From NCBI RefSeq assembly GCF_001940235.1, contig NZ_MJIE01000001.1, positions 124,001-188,000 on the forward strand: a DNA stretch of 64,000 nucleotides, written 5' to 3'. This DNA is from Hornefia porci (GTDB lineage: Bacteria; Bacillota; Clostridia; Peptostreptococcales; Anaerovoracaceae). Positions within the stretch are counted from its first letter, which is position 1, and every line of letters begins with the position of its first letter. Positions 27,034-34,166 of this stretch are shown here, piece after piece. The translations under genes and the position numbers were made by a program. Below the pieces are notes generated by a model. That model was not told where the DNA came from. It did not search any database and saw nothing but the letters and a program-made list of their open reading frames with translations.

Positions 27034-27067
27034 AAAAGGACTGTCTCAGGATGGTCCTTTTTCTGTT
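27034..27067 (+). terminator. Terminator-like hairpin in the DUF5688 leader
   Basis: AAAAGGAC (27034-27041) pairs with GTCCTTTT (27054-27061), followed by further T-rich sequence TCTGTT. It lies between the promoter and the likely start codon. A good AAAGGAGG ribosome site sits upstream of it at 27012, followed by short in-frame GTG and ATG possibilities. An attenuator-like arrangement is possible. Confidence 0.45.
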
Positions 27068-27080
27068 GCGGGAAAATGCT

Positions 27081-27920
27081 ATGGACTATCAGAAATTCAG
27101 GGATGAAATCGTAAAAAAGATTCGCGGGTATCTGCCGGAGGAGTATGCCGGATGGGATATGAAAGTGGAATTCATCCGCACGAGGCGCGGTCGGCGTGAG
27201 GCTGTTCTGATTGGAAGCGGTGAAGACGGGATTGCCGTGCCGACTCTCTATATCGATATGCTGTATGAGTGGTATCAGTCCTGCGGTAGTCTGGAAAAAA
27301 CGCTGCGCTTCGCCGCGGAATTCTATGTCAGCGGCATGAGGTACGGACGGGCCATGTCAGAATGCATGCGGCCGGAGCCCCGGGAGGATGGAATCATTAT
27401 GACTCTGATCAACACGGAGAGAAACCGTGAGCTGCTTTCGGACGTGCCGAACCGCCCCTGCCACGATATGTCGATTATCTATCGATATATGATTCCGCTT
27501 CCGGACCGGACGTTTAACGCGGTCACAATCACAAATGCGCTGGCGGAGCGCGAGGGACTCAGCGAAGAACGCCTGTACGAGCTTGCGATGAAAAACACGC
27601 CCAGGATGCTGCCGCTCTACACTGAAAATATCGGCGAAAACATCAATGTGCTGAGCAATGACCGGGGAATCATCGGAGCAGCCGCCATGCTTTACCGGGA
27701 GTCGCTGGCGAATCTTTCGGAGATGATGGAATCGGATCTGTATGTGATTCCGTCGTCTGTCCATGAGATTATCACATTGCCGGTAGAGGACGCGTCTGCG
27801 GATAAGCTGAGGAAGATGATTTACGAGGCGAACCGCACTGTACTGGAGGCGGGGGACATGCTGTCCGACACACTGTATTATTACAGCAGGGAGGACAAAA
27901 CAATGCGGCCCGCGCTGTGA
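27081..27920 (+). CDS. DUF5688 family protein
   Basis: A 280-residue protein of a family common in Lachnospiraceae and of unknown function. The C-terminal half contains the recognisable block INVLSNDRGIIGAAAMLY and SDLYVIPSSVHEIITLP. ATG 27081 gives MDYQKF, the usual short N-terminus, but its ribosome site is weak. GTG 27030 behind AAAGGAGG, or an in-frame ATG at 27051, are alternatives. It is monocistronic, with own promoter and a set of hairpins after the stop. Confidence 0.8.
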   Translation: MDYQKFRDEIVKKIRGYLPEEYAGWDMKVEFIRTRRGRREAVLIGSGEDGIAVPTLYIDMLYEWYQSCGSLEKTLRFAAEFYVSGMRYGRAMSECMRPEPREDGIIMTLINTERNRELLSDVPNRPCHDMSIIYRYMIPLPDRTFNAVTITNALAEREGLSEERLYELAMKNTPRMLPLYTENIGENINVLSNDRGIIGAAAMLYRESLANLSEMMESDLYVIPSSVHEIITLPVEDASADKLRKMIYEANRTVLEAGDMLSDTLYYYSREDKTMRPAL

Positions 27921-27931
27921 ACCGGCGTCTG

Positions 27932-28019
27932 CCCATTAAGTCCCCCGCGGACTTAATGGGGGCGCTGACGGCAGTCTGCCTGCAGCGCCGCGGCGCACGA
28001 TCCGGTGGCAGTGTGCGCC
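27932..28019. repeat. Three consecutive hairpins between convergent genes
   Basis: The first is a perfect 12-bp inverted repeat, CCCATTAAGTCC (27932-27943) with GGACTTAATGGG (27949-27960). The second pairs GGCGCTG (27961) with CAGCGCC (27983). The third pairs GGCGCAC (27992) with GTGCGCC (28013). No T-tract follows on either strand, but the position between convergent genes suggests a two-way transcription barrier. Confidence 0.6.
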
Positions 28020-28039
28020 GGACGCCGGCTTAATGCGGA

Positions 28040-29137
28040 TTACACGTTGAAAAGGAAGGTGATGATGTCTCCGTCCTTTACGACGTATTCTTTGCCCTCT
28101 GAGCGCAGCAGGCCCTTCTCGCGGGCTTTCGTCATACTGCCGTCGCATTCTGCCATCAGCGTATCGTAGTTGATGGTTTCGGCGCGGATGAAACCCTTCT
28201 CGAAGTCAGTATGGATTTTTCCTGCGGCTTGCGGCGCCTTTGTCCCGTTGGTAATGGTCCAGGCCCGCGTCTCGTCGGAGCCGGTGGTCAGGAAGGAAAT
28301 CAGATTCAGCAGACGATAGGAGGCCTTGATAAGCTTGTCCAGGCCGGATTCATCAATATTCAGCTCCTCCAGGAAAAGAGCTTTCTCGTCGTCGTCCAGC
28401 TCGGAGATTTCCTGCTCGATTTCCGCACAGATTACGACCGATTCGGCACCTTCTCCTGCGGCAAAGTCGCGGACGGCGGCCACGTATTCGTTTTCGCCGC
28501 CGTCTGCCGCGTCTTCCTCAGAAACGTTCGCGACATAGATGATCGGCTTATAGGACAGAAGATCCAGAGTCCGGACAAAGTCTGCCTCATCTTCATCCAG
28601 CTCCATCGCACGGGCGGAAGTCCCGCTGCTGAGGAAATCGTAGACCTTCTTCAGGATTTCCAGTTCTCCGGCCAGCGCTTTGTCGTAGCGGGATCCCTTT
28701 TCCGTCTTTGCGATGCGCCGCTCCAGGAGCTCCATATCCGACAGAATCAGCTCGGTGTTTATGGTTTCAATGTCGCTCAGCGGATCGATTTTTCCCGACA
28801 CATGAACGATGTTTTCGTTTTCAAAGCAGCGGACGACGTGGACGATAGCGGCGACTTCACGGATATGTCCCAGGAATTTGTTCCCGAGACCCTCGCCCTT
28901 CGACGCGCCCTTGACCAGCCCCGCGATATCACAGAATTCGATGGTGGTATAAATCGTCTTTTTTGACTGGTTCAGATCCGAAAGGACGCGGATTCGCTGA
29001 TCCGGGACGGTGACGACGCCGACATTGGGCTCAATGGTGCAGAACGGGTAGTTCGCCGCTTCCGCACCGGCCTTTGTTATCGCATTAAACAGCGTGCTTT
29101 TGCCTACGTTCGGCAGGCCGACGATTCCTAATTTCAT
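28040..29137 (-). CDS. ychF: Redox-regulated ATPase YchF
   Basis: Obg-related P-loop protein that hydrolyses ATP and binds ribosomes. The G1 motif is [14 protein letters not shown] at the N-terminus and [20 protein letters not shown] is the G3/switch region. The non-canonical NVSE replaces NKxD, which explains the ATP preference. A C-terminal TGS domain includes the tail [12 protein letters not shown]. The 365-residue length is standard. Its ATG overlaps the lgt stop (ATGA), with AAAGGAG upstream. Confidence 0.97.
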   Translation of the reverse strand: MKLGIVGLPNVGKSTLFNAITKAGAEAANYPFCTIEPNVGVVTVPDQRIRVLSDLNQSKKTIYTTIEFCDIAGLVKGASKGEGLGNKFLGHIREVAAIVHVVRCFENENIVHVSGKIDPLSDIETINTELILSDMELLERRIAKTEKGSRYDKALAGELEILKKVYDFLSSGTSARAMELDEDEADFVRTLDLLSYKPIIYVANVSEEDAADGGENEYVAAVRDFAAGEGAESVVICAEIEQEISELDDDEKALFLEELNIDESGLDKLIKASYRLLNLISFLTTGSDETRAWTITNGTKAPQAAGKIHTDFEKGFIRAETINYDTLMAECDGSMTKAREKGLLRSEGKEYVVKDGDIITFLFNV

Positions 29138-29892
29138 TCTTGTATGCTCCTTTGCTGAATTTCTTTGTAATTGAGTACGAGATAGAGGATGAGGCAGGCG
29201 ATGAAAACGACCGCGCTCAGAACCTGAGCCTGCCGGAAGGGGCCGATCATCAGGCTGTCCGTCCGCAGATGCTCCACGCAGAACCGCTCGACTGAATAGA
29301 GCATTCCATAGAGCAGCGCGATCTGCCCGGGGAATTTCCGCCGCCGGTCAACCCACAGAAGGAACAGGAACAGCAGAAAACACCAGATTGATTCGTAGAG
29401 AAAGGTGGGATGGACTGCCTGTCCGTTCACGATAATCGCCCAGGGCAGGTCGGTAGGACCGCCGTGCGCTTCAGAATTGAAAAAATTCCCCCACCGTCCT
29501 ATAGATTGCGCCAGCGCCACTGCAGGAAGAACCAGGTCAGCCAGCTCGAGAAAAGGGATGTTTCTTTTGTGACAGAAAACCAGAGCAACGATGAGACCGC
29601 AGATCAGTCCGCCGTGGATTGCCAGCCCGCCGTTCCTGACATGAAGGATCTCGGACAGATTGTCCCGGTAAAGATCCCAGCGGAAAATCACGTAGTAAAG
29701 CCGTGCGCCGACGATGGAGACGGGAATCATCCACAAAGCGAAGTCAATGATGCTGTCGCTCTGAATGCCGTGCCGCGGCGCTCTTTTATAGCACAAAAGA
29801 ATGGCCAGGATGAATCCTGTGCCGATTAATATGCCGTACCACATGATGTCGATGCCCGCAATCGTAAAAGCAACCGGTCCGGGGGATGTCAT
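29134..29892 (-). CDS. lgt: Prolipoprotein diacylglyceryl transferase
   Basis: Membrane enzyme that attaches diacylglycerol to the lipobox cysteine of prolipoproteins. The 252-residue protein has about seven hydrophobic segments and the Lgt signature GRWGNFFNSEAHGGPT with the essential Arg/Asn/Glu residues; an early HGGLICG block is also typical. GGAGG lies before the ATG. It is the first gene of an lgt-ychF transcript with a leader of roughly 190 nt. Confidence 0.96.
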   Translation of the reverse strand: MTSPGPVAFTIAGIDIMWYGILIGTGFILAILLCYKRAPRHGIQSDSIIDFALWMIPVSIVGARLYYVIFRWDLYRDNLSEILHVRNGGLAIHGGLICGLIVALVFCHKRNIPFLELADLVLPAVALAQSIGRWGNFFNSEAHGGPTDLPWAIIVNGQAVHPTFLYESIWCFLLFLFLLWVDRRRKFPGQIALLYGMLYSVERFCVEHLRTDSLMIGPFRQAQVLSAVVFIACLILYLVLNYKEIQQRSIQE

Positions 29893-30056
29893 GATGCGCC
29901 TCCTCTAAAATGAAAATTTATTTTTATGCATGCCGGCGTACATTGCAATTGACGGATGCATTGCAGCCGACGGACGTATGCCAGTCAACGGGTACATGCC
30001 GGCGACTGCAGCCGGGGGGTGCGCCGCGGCGCTGCAGAAAATCCGCTGCAAGCACA

Positions 30057-30079
30057 ATTAAGCCCGGAGGGGGCTTAAT
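30057..30079. repeat. Inverted repeat in the lgt leader
   Basis: ATTAAGCCC pairs with GGGCTTAAT around a 5-base loop. The sequence resembles the hairpin at 27932, so similar elements sit at both ends of the lgt-ychF transcript. The rest of the leader (29893-30056) is GC-rich with several TGCAT/ATGCC motifs but no recognised riboswitch or gene. Confidence 0.55.
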
Positions 30080-30091
30080 CAGCACGCACTT

Positions 30092-30120
30092 ATTATACCG
30101 CGGCAGACTGCGGAATTCAA
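30092..30120 (-). promoter_or_regulatory. Candidate promoter for lgt-ychF
   Basis: On the minus strand TTGAAT and a perfect TATAAT are 17 bp apart. The predicted transcript would start near 30085 and include the inverted repeat at 30057-30079. Confidence 0.65.
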
Positions 30121-30269
30121 GAGGAACGGGGAAGTTCGGCGAGCGCAGCGACGTAATGACTGAATGAAAGGACGCATCAAATTGCCTCTGTTTTCGTTGG
30201 CAGAAACGTGTTTTTTACTGTATTGTCCAGCCTCGATGAAAAGTATTGTCGAAAATCCCGAAAAAACTG

Positions 30270-30298
30270 TTGACACAGTAGCGGAATTTTGGTAGTAT
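30270..30298 (+). promoter_or_regulatory. Promoter of the tRNA cluster
   Basis: TTGACA and TAGTAT with a 17-bp spacer, about 25 nt before the first tRNA nucleotide. No discriminator-like GC-rich box was obvious. Confidence 0.7.
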
Positions 30299-30330
30299 AT
30301 TTCTTACAGTGATTCAAATTACTGCGATGT

Positions 30331-30407
30331 GGCGGTGTAGCTTAGTTGGCTAGAGCGTCCGGTTCATACCCGGAAGGTCGGTGGTTCGACTCCACTCGCC
30401 GCTACCA
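30331..30407 (+). tRNA. tRNA-Met(CAT), elongator type or tRNA-Ile2
   Basis: A 77-nt cloverleaf with encoded CCA. The acceptor GGCGGTG pairs with CGCCGCT with a G-U first pair, the anticodon loop is TTCATAC, and the T-loop is TTCGACT. The initiator features (C1-A72 mismatch, three G-C pairs at the anticodon stem base) are absent. A CAT anticodon could also be lysidine-modified tRNA-Ile; the sequence alone does not settle this. Confidence 0.95.
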
Positions 30408-30412
30408 TATCT

Positions 30413-30488
30413 GGGCGTTTAGCTCAGCTGGGAGAGCATCTGCCTTACAAGCAGGGGGTCATAGGTTCGAGCCCTATAACGCCCACCA
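30413..30488 (+). tRNA. tRNA-Val(TAC)
   Basis: A 76-nt cloverleaf with encoded CCA. The acceptor GGGCGTT pairs with AACGCCC, the anticodon loop is CTTACAA, and the T-loop is TTCGAGC. It follows tRNA-Met by 5 nt. Confidence 0.97.
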
Positions 30489-30493
30489 GATAT

Positions 30494-30570
30494 GGCCAAG
30501 TAGTTCAGTTGGTTAGAATGCCAGCCTGTCACGCTGGAGGTCACGAGTTCGAGCCTCGTCTTGGTCGCCA
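30494..30570 (+). tRNA. tRNA-Asp(GTC)
   Basis: A 77-nt cloverleaf with encoded CCA. The acceptor GGCCAAG pairs with CTTGGTC, allowing a G-U at the first pair; the discriminator is G. The anticodon loop is CTGTCAC and the T-loop is TTCGAGC. It ends the first half of the cluster. Confidence 0.96.
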
Positions 30571-30577
30571 ATTTTAT

Positions 30578-30613
30578 ATCATATATGCTTTGCATTTGCA
30601 GGGCATATATGAT
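30578..30613. repeat. 11-bp perfect inverted repeat after tRNA-Asp
   Basis: ATCATATATGC and GCATATATGAT are separated by 14 bp. AT-rich, with no long T-run on the + strand, so it may be a weak terminator or an RNA-processing hairpin. It marks the boundary between tRNA-Asp and the 115-bp repeats. Confidence 0.6.
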
Positions 30614-30649
30614 AGAATAATTTACAAAAGCAATCAGATACGCAGGTAA

Positions 30650-30974
30650 TTTTGTGAAATGCAAGGCGCACGGATGAGGAGCGAGCGGAGCGTGCTTCTG
30701 CACGTGAGCGAGGACGAAGCCGAGCAACACCGCAGTTCGCAAAAGCAAACAGATACGCAGGTAATTTTGTGAAATGCAAGGCGCACGGATGAGGAGCGAG
30801 CGGAGCGTGCTTGTGCACGTGAGCGAGGACGAAGCCGAGCAACACCGCAGTTCGCAAAAGCAAACAGATACGCAGGTAATTTTGTGAAATGCAAGGCGCA
30901 CGGATGAGGAGCGAGCGGGGCGTGCTTCTGCACGTGAGCGAGGACGAAGCCGAGCAACACCGCAGTTCGCAAAA
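30650..30974. repeat. Three 95-bp elements with 20-bp spacers (115-bp period) inside the tRNA cluster
   Basis: Core copies occupy 30650-30744, 30765-30859 and 30880-30974. They are almost identical and separated by a 20-bp spacer; a spacer-like copy and remnant also precede the first core. Each core begins TTTTGTGAA and ends TTCGCAAAA, a 9-bp imperfect inverted terminal repeat, and contains the internal GCGTGCTTSTGCACGTG stem. The array resembles a small non-coding MITE/REP-type element amplified in tandem. The open frames through it are a by-product of repetition. Confidence 0.85.
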
Positions 30975-30985
30975 TTAACAAGTAT

Positions 30986-31062
30986 GGTGGGTATAGTCAA
31001 GTGGTTAAGACATAGGATTGTGATTCCTACATGCGTGGGTTCGATCCCCACTACCCACCCCA
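30986..31062 (+). tRNA. tRNA-His(GTG)
   Basis: A cloverleaf with the extra G(-1) at 30986 opposite discriminator C, as expected for tRNA-His, and encoded CCA. The acceptor GTGGGTA pairs with TACCCAC, the anticodon loop is TTGTGAT, and the T-loop is TTCGATC. It starts 11 nt after the last 95-bp repeat element, which may therefore be part of the same precursor RNA. Confidence 0.96.
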
Positions 31063-31066
31063 TTGA

Positions 31067-31141
31067 TGGGGTATCGCCAAGTGGTAAGGCAATGGATTCT
31101 GATTCCATCATGCGCAGGTTCGAATCCTGCTACCCTAGCCA
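31067..31141 (+). tRNA. tRNA-Gln(CTG)
   Basis: A 75-nt cloverleaf with encoded CCA. The acceptor TGGGGTA pairs with TACCCTA, the anticodon loop is TTCTGAT, and the T-loop is TTCGAAT. CTG reads only CAG, so a TTG isoacceptor must be encoded elsewhere. Confidence 0.95.
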
Positions 31142-31148
31142 ATTCACA

Positions 31149-31178
31149 AGCCAGGATGCAAGTGATTGCATCTTGGCT
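31149..31178. repeat. Hairpin between tRNA-Gln and tRNA-Cys
   Basis: AGCCAGGATGCA pairs with TGCATCTTGGCT (one G-U) around a short loop. No T-run follows, so it is more likely a processing structure than a terminator. Confidence 0.55.
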
Positions 31179-31186
31179 GTCATCGT

Positions 31187-31261
<75 letters not shown>

Positions 31262-31266
31262 CAGAG

Positions 31267-31300
31267 AAACCGTCGGAAATACGTTCCGGCGGTTTTTCTT
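31267..31300 (+). terminator. Intrinsic terminator of the tRNA cluster
   Basis: AAACCGTCGGAA pairs with TTCCGGCGGTTT around a 5-nt loop, followed by a T-rich tail. Twelve pairs including one G-U make this a strong terminator. Confidence 0.88.
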
Positions 31301-31311
31301 TTGCACAAATT

Positions 31312-31339
31312 AAAAAAAGTGGCAGGTTCTGCCACTTTT
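31312..31339 (-). terminator. Intrinsic terminator for the bfd-like gene
   Basis: Read on the minus strand, AAAAGTGGCAG pairs with CTGCCACTTTT around a 3-nt loop and is followed by TTT. It lies just beyond the end of the minus-strand gene region and backs onto the tRNA terminator. Confidence 0.78.
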
Positions 31340-31379
31340 CACAAAAAAATCCATAAATGTGGCAGGTCTGATCATCATC

Positions 31380-31391
31380 TAACTCGAGTTA
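31380..31391. promoter_or_regulatory. 12-bp perfect palindrome TAACTCGAGTTA
   Basis: An isolated palindrome in the 107 bp between the terminator at 31339 and the bfd-like stop codon. A second flanking inverted pair, TGGCAGGT near 31370 and ACCTGCCA near 31428, encloses it. It could be a structured 3' UTR or a protein-binding site; function is unknown. Confidence 0.35.
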
Positions 31392-31446
31392 ATCTAGTTT
31401 AACCGCAATCAGAGCACTAATCCGTACACCTGCCAACTCGGCCGGC

Positions 31447-31641
31447 TTATGCCTCGGCTGCGCAGTCGGACAGAATCATGTCCAGATCCTCGCGGCATCC
31501 GCCGCATTTGTTTCCTATATCCATGCTCTCGCACAGTGTCTTCAGGTCCGTAATCTGATGCTCCCGGATAAAGTCTTCAACCTCTCCGCGGGTTACGTGG
31601 TGACAAAGACATACTTCGTACTCTCTTGATTTTTTGTCCAT
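31447..31641 (-). CDS. BFD-like [2Fe-2S]-binding small protein
   Basis: A 64-residue protein with the BFD-like four-cysteine pattern: CLCHHVTRGEVEDFI near residue 11 and NKCGGCREDLD near residue 45. In bacterioferritin-associated ferredoxin this fold holds one [2Fe-2S] cluster; in other proteins it is a C-terminal module of oxidoreductases. No bacterioferritin gene is nearby. Its own promoter and terminator show it is a separate small gene. Confidence 0.85.
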   Translation of the reverse strand: MDKKSREYEVCLCHHVTRGEVEDFIREHQITDLKTLCESMDIGNKCGGCREDLDMILSDCAAEA

Positions 31642-31661
31642 AAAATATTCCTCCTGTCAGC

Positions 31662-31690
31662 ATTATAGCATATAACTGACGTCTGCAAAA
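31662..31690 (-). promoter_or_regulatory. Promoter of the bfd-like gene
   Basis: On the minus strand, TTTTGC, a 17-bp spacer and TATAAT preceded by TGC form an extended -10 promoter. The predicted 5' UTR is only about 15 nt and consists mainly of the AGGAGG ribosome site. Confidence 0.6.
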
Positions 31691-31781
31691 CAGGAGCTTT
31701 TGTATAAAGGAAAAGTTTCGGCAGATTCCGCAGGCGGAGACGGTCCGGTGCCGAAATGGTCACAGTAAACGGGAATTTCCT

Positions 31782-31810
31782 TTGGAAGGTCAGTGCAAAT
31801 ATGATACAAT
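31782..31810 (+). promoter_or_regulatory. Promoter of the YbaK-type gene
   Basis: TTGGAA and TACAAT with a 17-bp spacer, about 45 nt upstream of ATG 31857. Confidence 0.55.
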
Positions 31811-31856
31811 AGTGACGCGGCCGTATGAATCGAGCCGCAGAGGAGGGAAAACAGAT

Positions 31857-32414
31857 ATGTTTATAAATAAGGACAGTGCCTCAAACGGCAATGTGGAGTG
31901 CAATACGGATAACAACGAAAAACGGTTCCTGGAAATTCTGAAGGAACTTGAGATCACCGATTATAACTGGCATGAGCATGAGGCGTTGTTCTCGGCGGAT
32001 CAGGAGGGGGCGGAGGAACTGATGTTTCCGGGGCTCAATCTGAAAAATCTCTTGATCAAGGACAAAAAGACAGAGGATTTCTTTATGGTGGTTCTGGAGG
32101 ACCATCGCCGGATGAACCAGAAACACTTCAAGCAGGTGACAGGCTGGCACAAAAACCGGTTCGCCACGCCGGAGGAAATGTGGGAGCTGCTGAGGCTGAA
32201 GCCGGGATCGGTGACGCCCTATGCTCTGTTTAATGATACGGAGAAAAAGGTTACGGTTGTGCTGGGAAATGAGATTGTGACGGCAGACGATGCGGAATGG
32301 ATTAACCTTCATCCGTGCCGGAATACAGCGACGGTTTCCGTGCACAGATCGGATTTCTACAGAATACTTGAGAAGCTGGGGAACCCGGTCATAGAAGAAC
32401 AATCCGTGGAATGA
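31857..32414 (+). CDS. YbaK/aminoacyl-tRNA deacylase (PrdX-like)
   Basis: A 185-residue protein of the trans-editing family that clears mischarged tRNA. The family lysine and surrounding core are in GLNLKNLLIKDKKTEDFFMVV, and the C-terminal LHPCRNTATVSVHRSDF strand is typical of PrdX-type free-standing editors. This suggests removal of alanine from tRNA-Pro, but Cys-tRNA-Pro or other substrates are possible. ATG 31857 follows GAGGAGGG; about 20 N-terminal residues look disordered. Confidence 0.85.
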   Translation: MFINKDSASNGNVECNTDNNEKRFLEILKELEITDYNWHEHEALFSADQEGAEELMFPGLNLKNLLIKDKKTEDFFMVVLEDHRRMNQKHFKQVTGWHKNRFATPEEMWELLRLKPGSVTPYALFNDTEKKVTVVLGNEIVTADDAEWINLHPCRNTATVSVHRSDFYRILEKLGNPVIEEQSVE

Positions 32415-32453
32415 GGCGGGGCGAATCTTCGCAGAAACAAAAGAAAACAAAAG

Positions 32454-32482
32454 AAAACGCCACCCGCAGGGGCGGCGTTTTT
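32454..32482. terminator. Bidirectional terminator between convergent genes
   Basis: AAAACGCC...GGCGTTTT with an inner CCC/GGG pairing. The + strand is followed by T, and the minus strand reads GGCGTTTTCTTTTGTTTTC. It can serve both the YbaK-type gene and the CoA-transferase gene. Confidence 0.8.
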
Positions 32483-32505
32483 CGTGTCAGGCGCGTCGCC
32501 GGCCG

Positions 32506-34023
32506 TTATTTTTCGACCTTCATGCTGCCGGTTTTCATGGCGCGGATGTGCCATGAGAGGGCTTCGTCCAGGAGATGTGGCGTCTGCAGCTTGCTGGCGG
32601 CGCAGGCTCTTTCGAAGTAGTCCTTCAGCATGTCTTTATAGTCGGGGTGGGCACAGTTTTCGATGATTCTGACTGCCCGCTGTTTCGGCGTCAGGCCGCG
32701 GAGATCCGCGTAGCCCTGCTCTGTGACAATGACCTGAACGTCGTGCTCGGTGTGGTCGATGTGGGAGCAGAAGGGTACGATTGAGGAAATCGCGCCGCCC
32801 TTGGCTACGGATACGGTCGAGAAAATGCTGATTGCAGCATTTCTGGCGAAGTCTCCGCTGCCTCCGATGCCGTTCATCATGGCGGAGCCGTTGACGTGCG
32901 TGGAATTTACATTTCCGTAGATGTCGCATTCCAGGGCGGTGTTCATGGAGATGACGCCCAGGCGGCGGATGATTCCCGGATTGTTTGAAATATCTTCAGG
33001 GCGGAAAATCAGTTTCCCTTTATAGAGGTCACATTCCTCGTCGAATTTCGCCTTCATTTCCGGGGAGGGGGTGATGGCGGTGGTGGAGGCGCAGGTGACC
33101 TTTCCGGCCTTGATAAGTTCAAGCATGGAGTCCTGCACGACCTCGGTGTAGCAGGTCAGATCATGAAATTCCGATTCAAGAAGCCCGTACAGTACCGCGT
33201 TGGCGACGCTTCCCACGCCCGACTGGATGGGCAGGAGCGTGTCGTCCAGCCGTCCCGCCCGGACTTCACCGTCCAGAAAGTCGATGATGTGATCGGCGAT
33301 TTTCTGCGAATCCTCGCTCACGGAACCGAGAGGGCGAAGCCCGTCCTGGATGTCGGTGATGACGATTCCGCAGATTTTATCCCAGCCGCATTCAATGTAC
33401 GGAACGCCGATCCGGTCGTTGGGCTTTGTGATATCGATAGGTTTGCGGTGCGGCGGATTCGGGAGAACGATGCAGTCGTGCATGCCCTCCAGACCCATGG
33501 GCTGAAGCGTGTTCAGCTCGACGATGACCTTGTCGGCCTGTCGGACGATGGCCGGCGTGTTTCCGACTGAGGTGGTGGGAACGATGCTCCCGTCTTCGTT
33601 CAGCGCCAGCGCTTCTACGATGGCGATTTCCACCTTCGGCAGCGCGCCGTAATTGATATACTGCGTGGAATGCGAAAGATGCATGTCGATATAATCGCAC
33701 TCGCCTTTGTTCACTGCGGCACGGAACGTCGAGTCTGTCATGTAGGGCATACGCATCCCCATGATTCCGGCTTCCGTCATTTCAGTATCGATTTCCGGCC
33801 CCAGAGACGCGCCGGAATAGACGTTAACCTTGAATTTCTCGCCCTTTTTCCCGCGCTCGGCCAGGGCGTGGGGAACGGCCTTCGGATAGCCGGAGGCGGT
33901 GAACCCGCTGACGCCCAGGGTCATGCCGTCTTTAATCATAGCGGCGGCCTCTTCCGCGGACATGATCAGGTCATACGCCTTTTCACTTCTGAGTCTTTCC
34001 TTTACCTTTTCATCAACTTCCAT
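32506..34023 (-). CDS. Acetyl-CoA hydrolase/transferase family protein (succinyl-CoA or butyryl-CoA:acetate CoA-transferase type)
   Basis: A 505-residue class I CoA-transferase of the Cat1/Ach1 group. Blocks seen are VSGFTASGYPKAVP at the N-terminus, the glutamate-bearing CYTEVVQDSML, and the late NGIGGSGDFARNA and VTEQGYADLRG segments shared by this family. It exchanges CoA between a short acyl-CoA and acetate. Substrate (succinyl, butyryl or propionyl) cannot be assigned by eye. It has its own extended -10 promoter, divergent from pyk. Confidence 0.88.
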   Translation of the reverse strand: MEVDEKVKERLRSEKAYDLIMSAEEAAAMIKDGMTLGVSGFTASGYPKAVPHALAERGKKGEKFKVNVYSGASLGPEIDTEMTEAGIMGMRMPYMTDSTFRAAVNKGECDYIDMHLSHSTQYINYGALPKVEIAIVEALALNEDGSIVPTTSVGNTPAIVRQADKVIVELNTLQPMGLEGMHDCIVLPNPPHRKPIDITKPNDRIGVPYIECGWDKICGIVITDIQDGLRPLGSVSEDSQKIADHIIDFLDGEVRAGRLDDTLLPIQSGVGSVANAVLYGLLESEFHDLTCYTEVVQDSMLELIKAGKVTCASTTAITPSPEMKAKFDEECDLYKGKLIFRPEDISNNPGIIRRLGVISMNTALECDIYGNVNSTHVNGSAMMNGIGGSGDFARNAAISIFSTVSVAKGGAISSIVPFCSHIDHTEHDVQVIVTEQGYADLRGLTPKQRAVRIIENCAHPDYKDMLKDYFERACAASKLQTPHLLDEALSWHIRAMKTGSMKVEK

Positions 34024-34079
34024 GACTACGATACCTCCTCAGTAAATCATGCGTTAATTTTTTGTCGAATGTCAGTACC

Positions 34080-34108
34080 ATAATAACACGAATCAGAAAA
34101 AGACACAA
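34080..34108 (-). promoter_or_regulatory. Promoter of the CoA-transferase gene
   Basis: On the minus strand TTGTGT, 17 bp and TATTAT preceded by TGT give an extended -10 promoter. It is back-to-back with the pyk promoter, only 8 bp separating the two -35 boxes. Confidence 0.65.
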
Positions 34109-34116
34109 CGACCTGC

Positions 34117-34144
34117 TTGTTTTTTCGGGCGGGTAATGTATAAT
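34117..34144 (+). promoter_or_regulatory. Promoter of pyk
   Basis: TTGTTT, a 16-bp spacer and a perfect TATAAT. Predicted transcription starts near 34151, so the 5' UTR would be about 16 nt and begin at the GGAGG ribosome site. This supports ATG 34167 as start. Confidence 0.68.
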
Positions 34145-34166
34145 GACAATGGAGGTTGAAACGGAT

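Noticed and set aside
29893..30091. A known riboswitch or T-box in the lgt leader
   Set aside because: The leader has an inverted repeat but no conserved T-box, SAM, or other class motifs that I could match.
30331..30407. Initiator tRNA-fMet
   Set aside because: The C1-A72 mismatch and the G-C-rich base of the anticodon stem are absent.
30650..30974. CRISPR array
   Set aside because: Only three units of 95 bp with identical 20-bp spacers; spacers are not variable and no cas genes are present.
30419..31111. A 230-codon open frame through the tRNA repeats on the minus strand
   Set aside because: It crosses tRNA genes and simply repeats the same translated unit; no start signal or domain.
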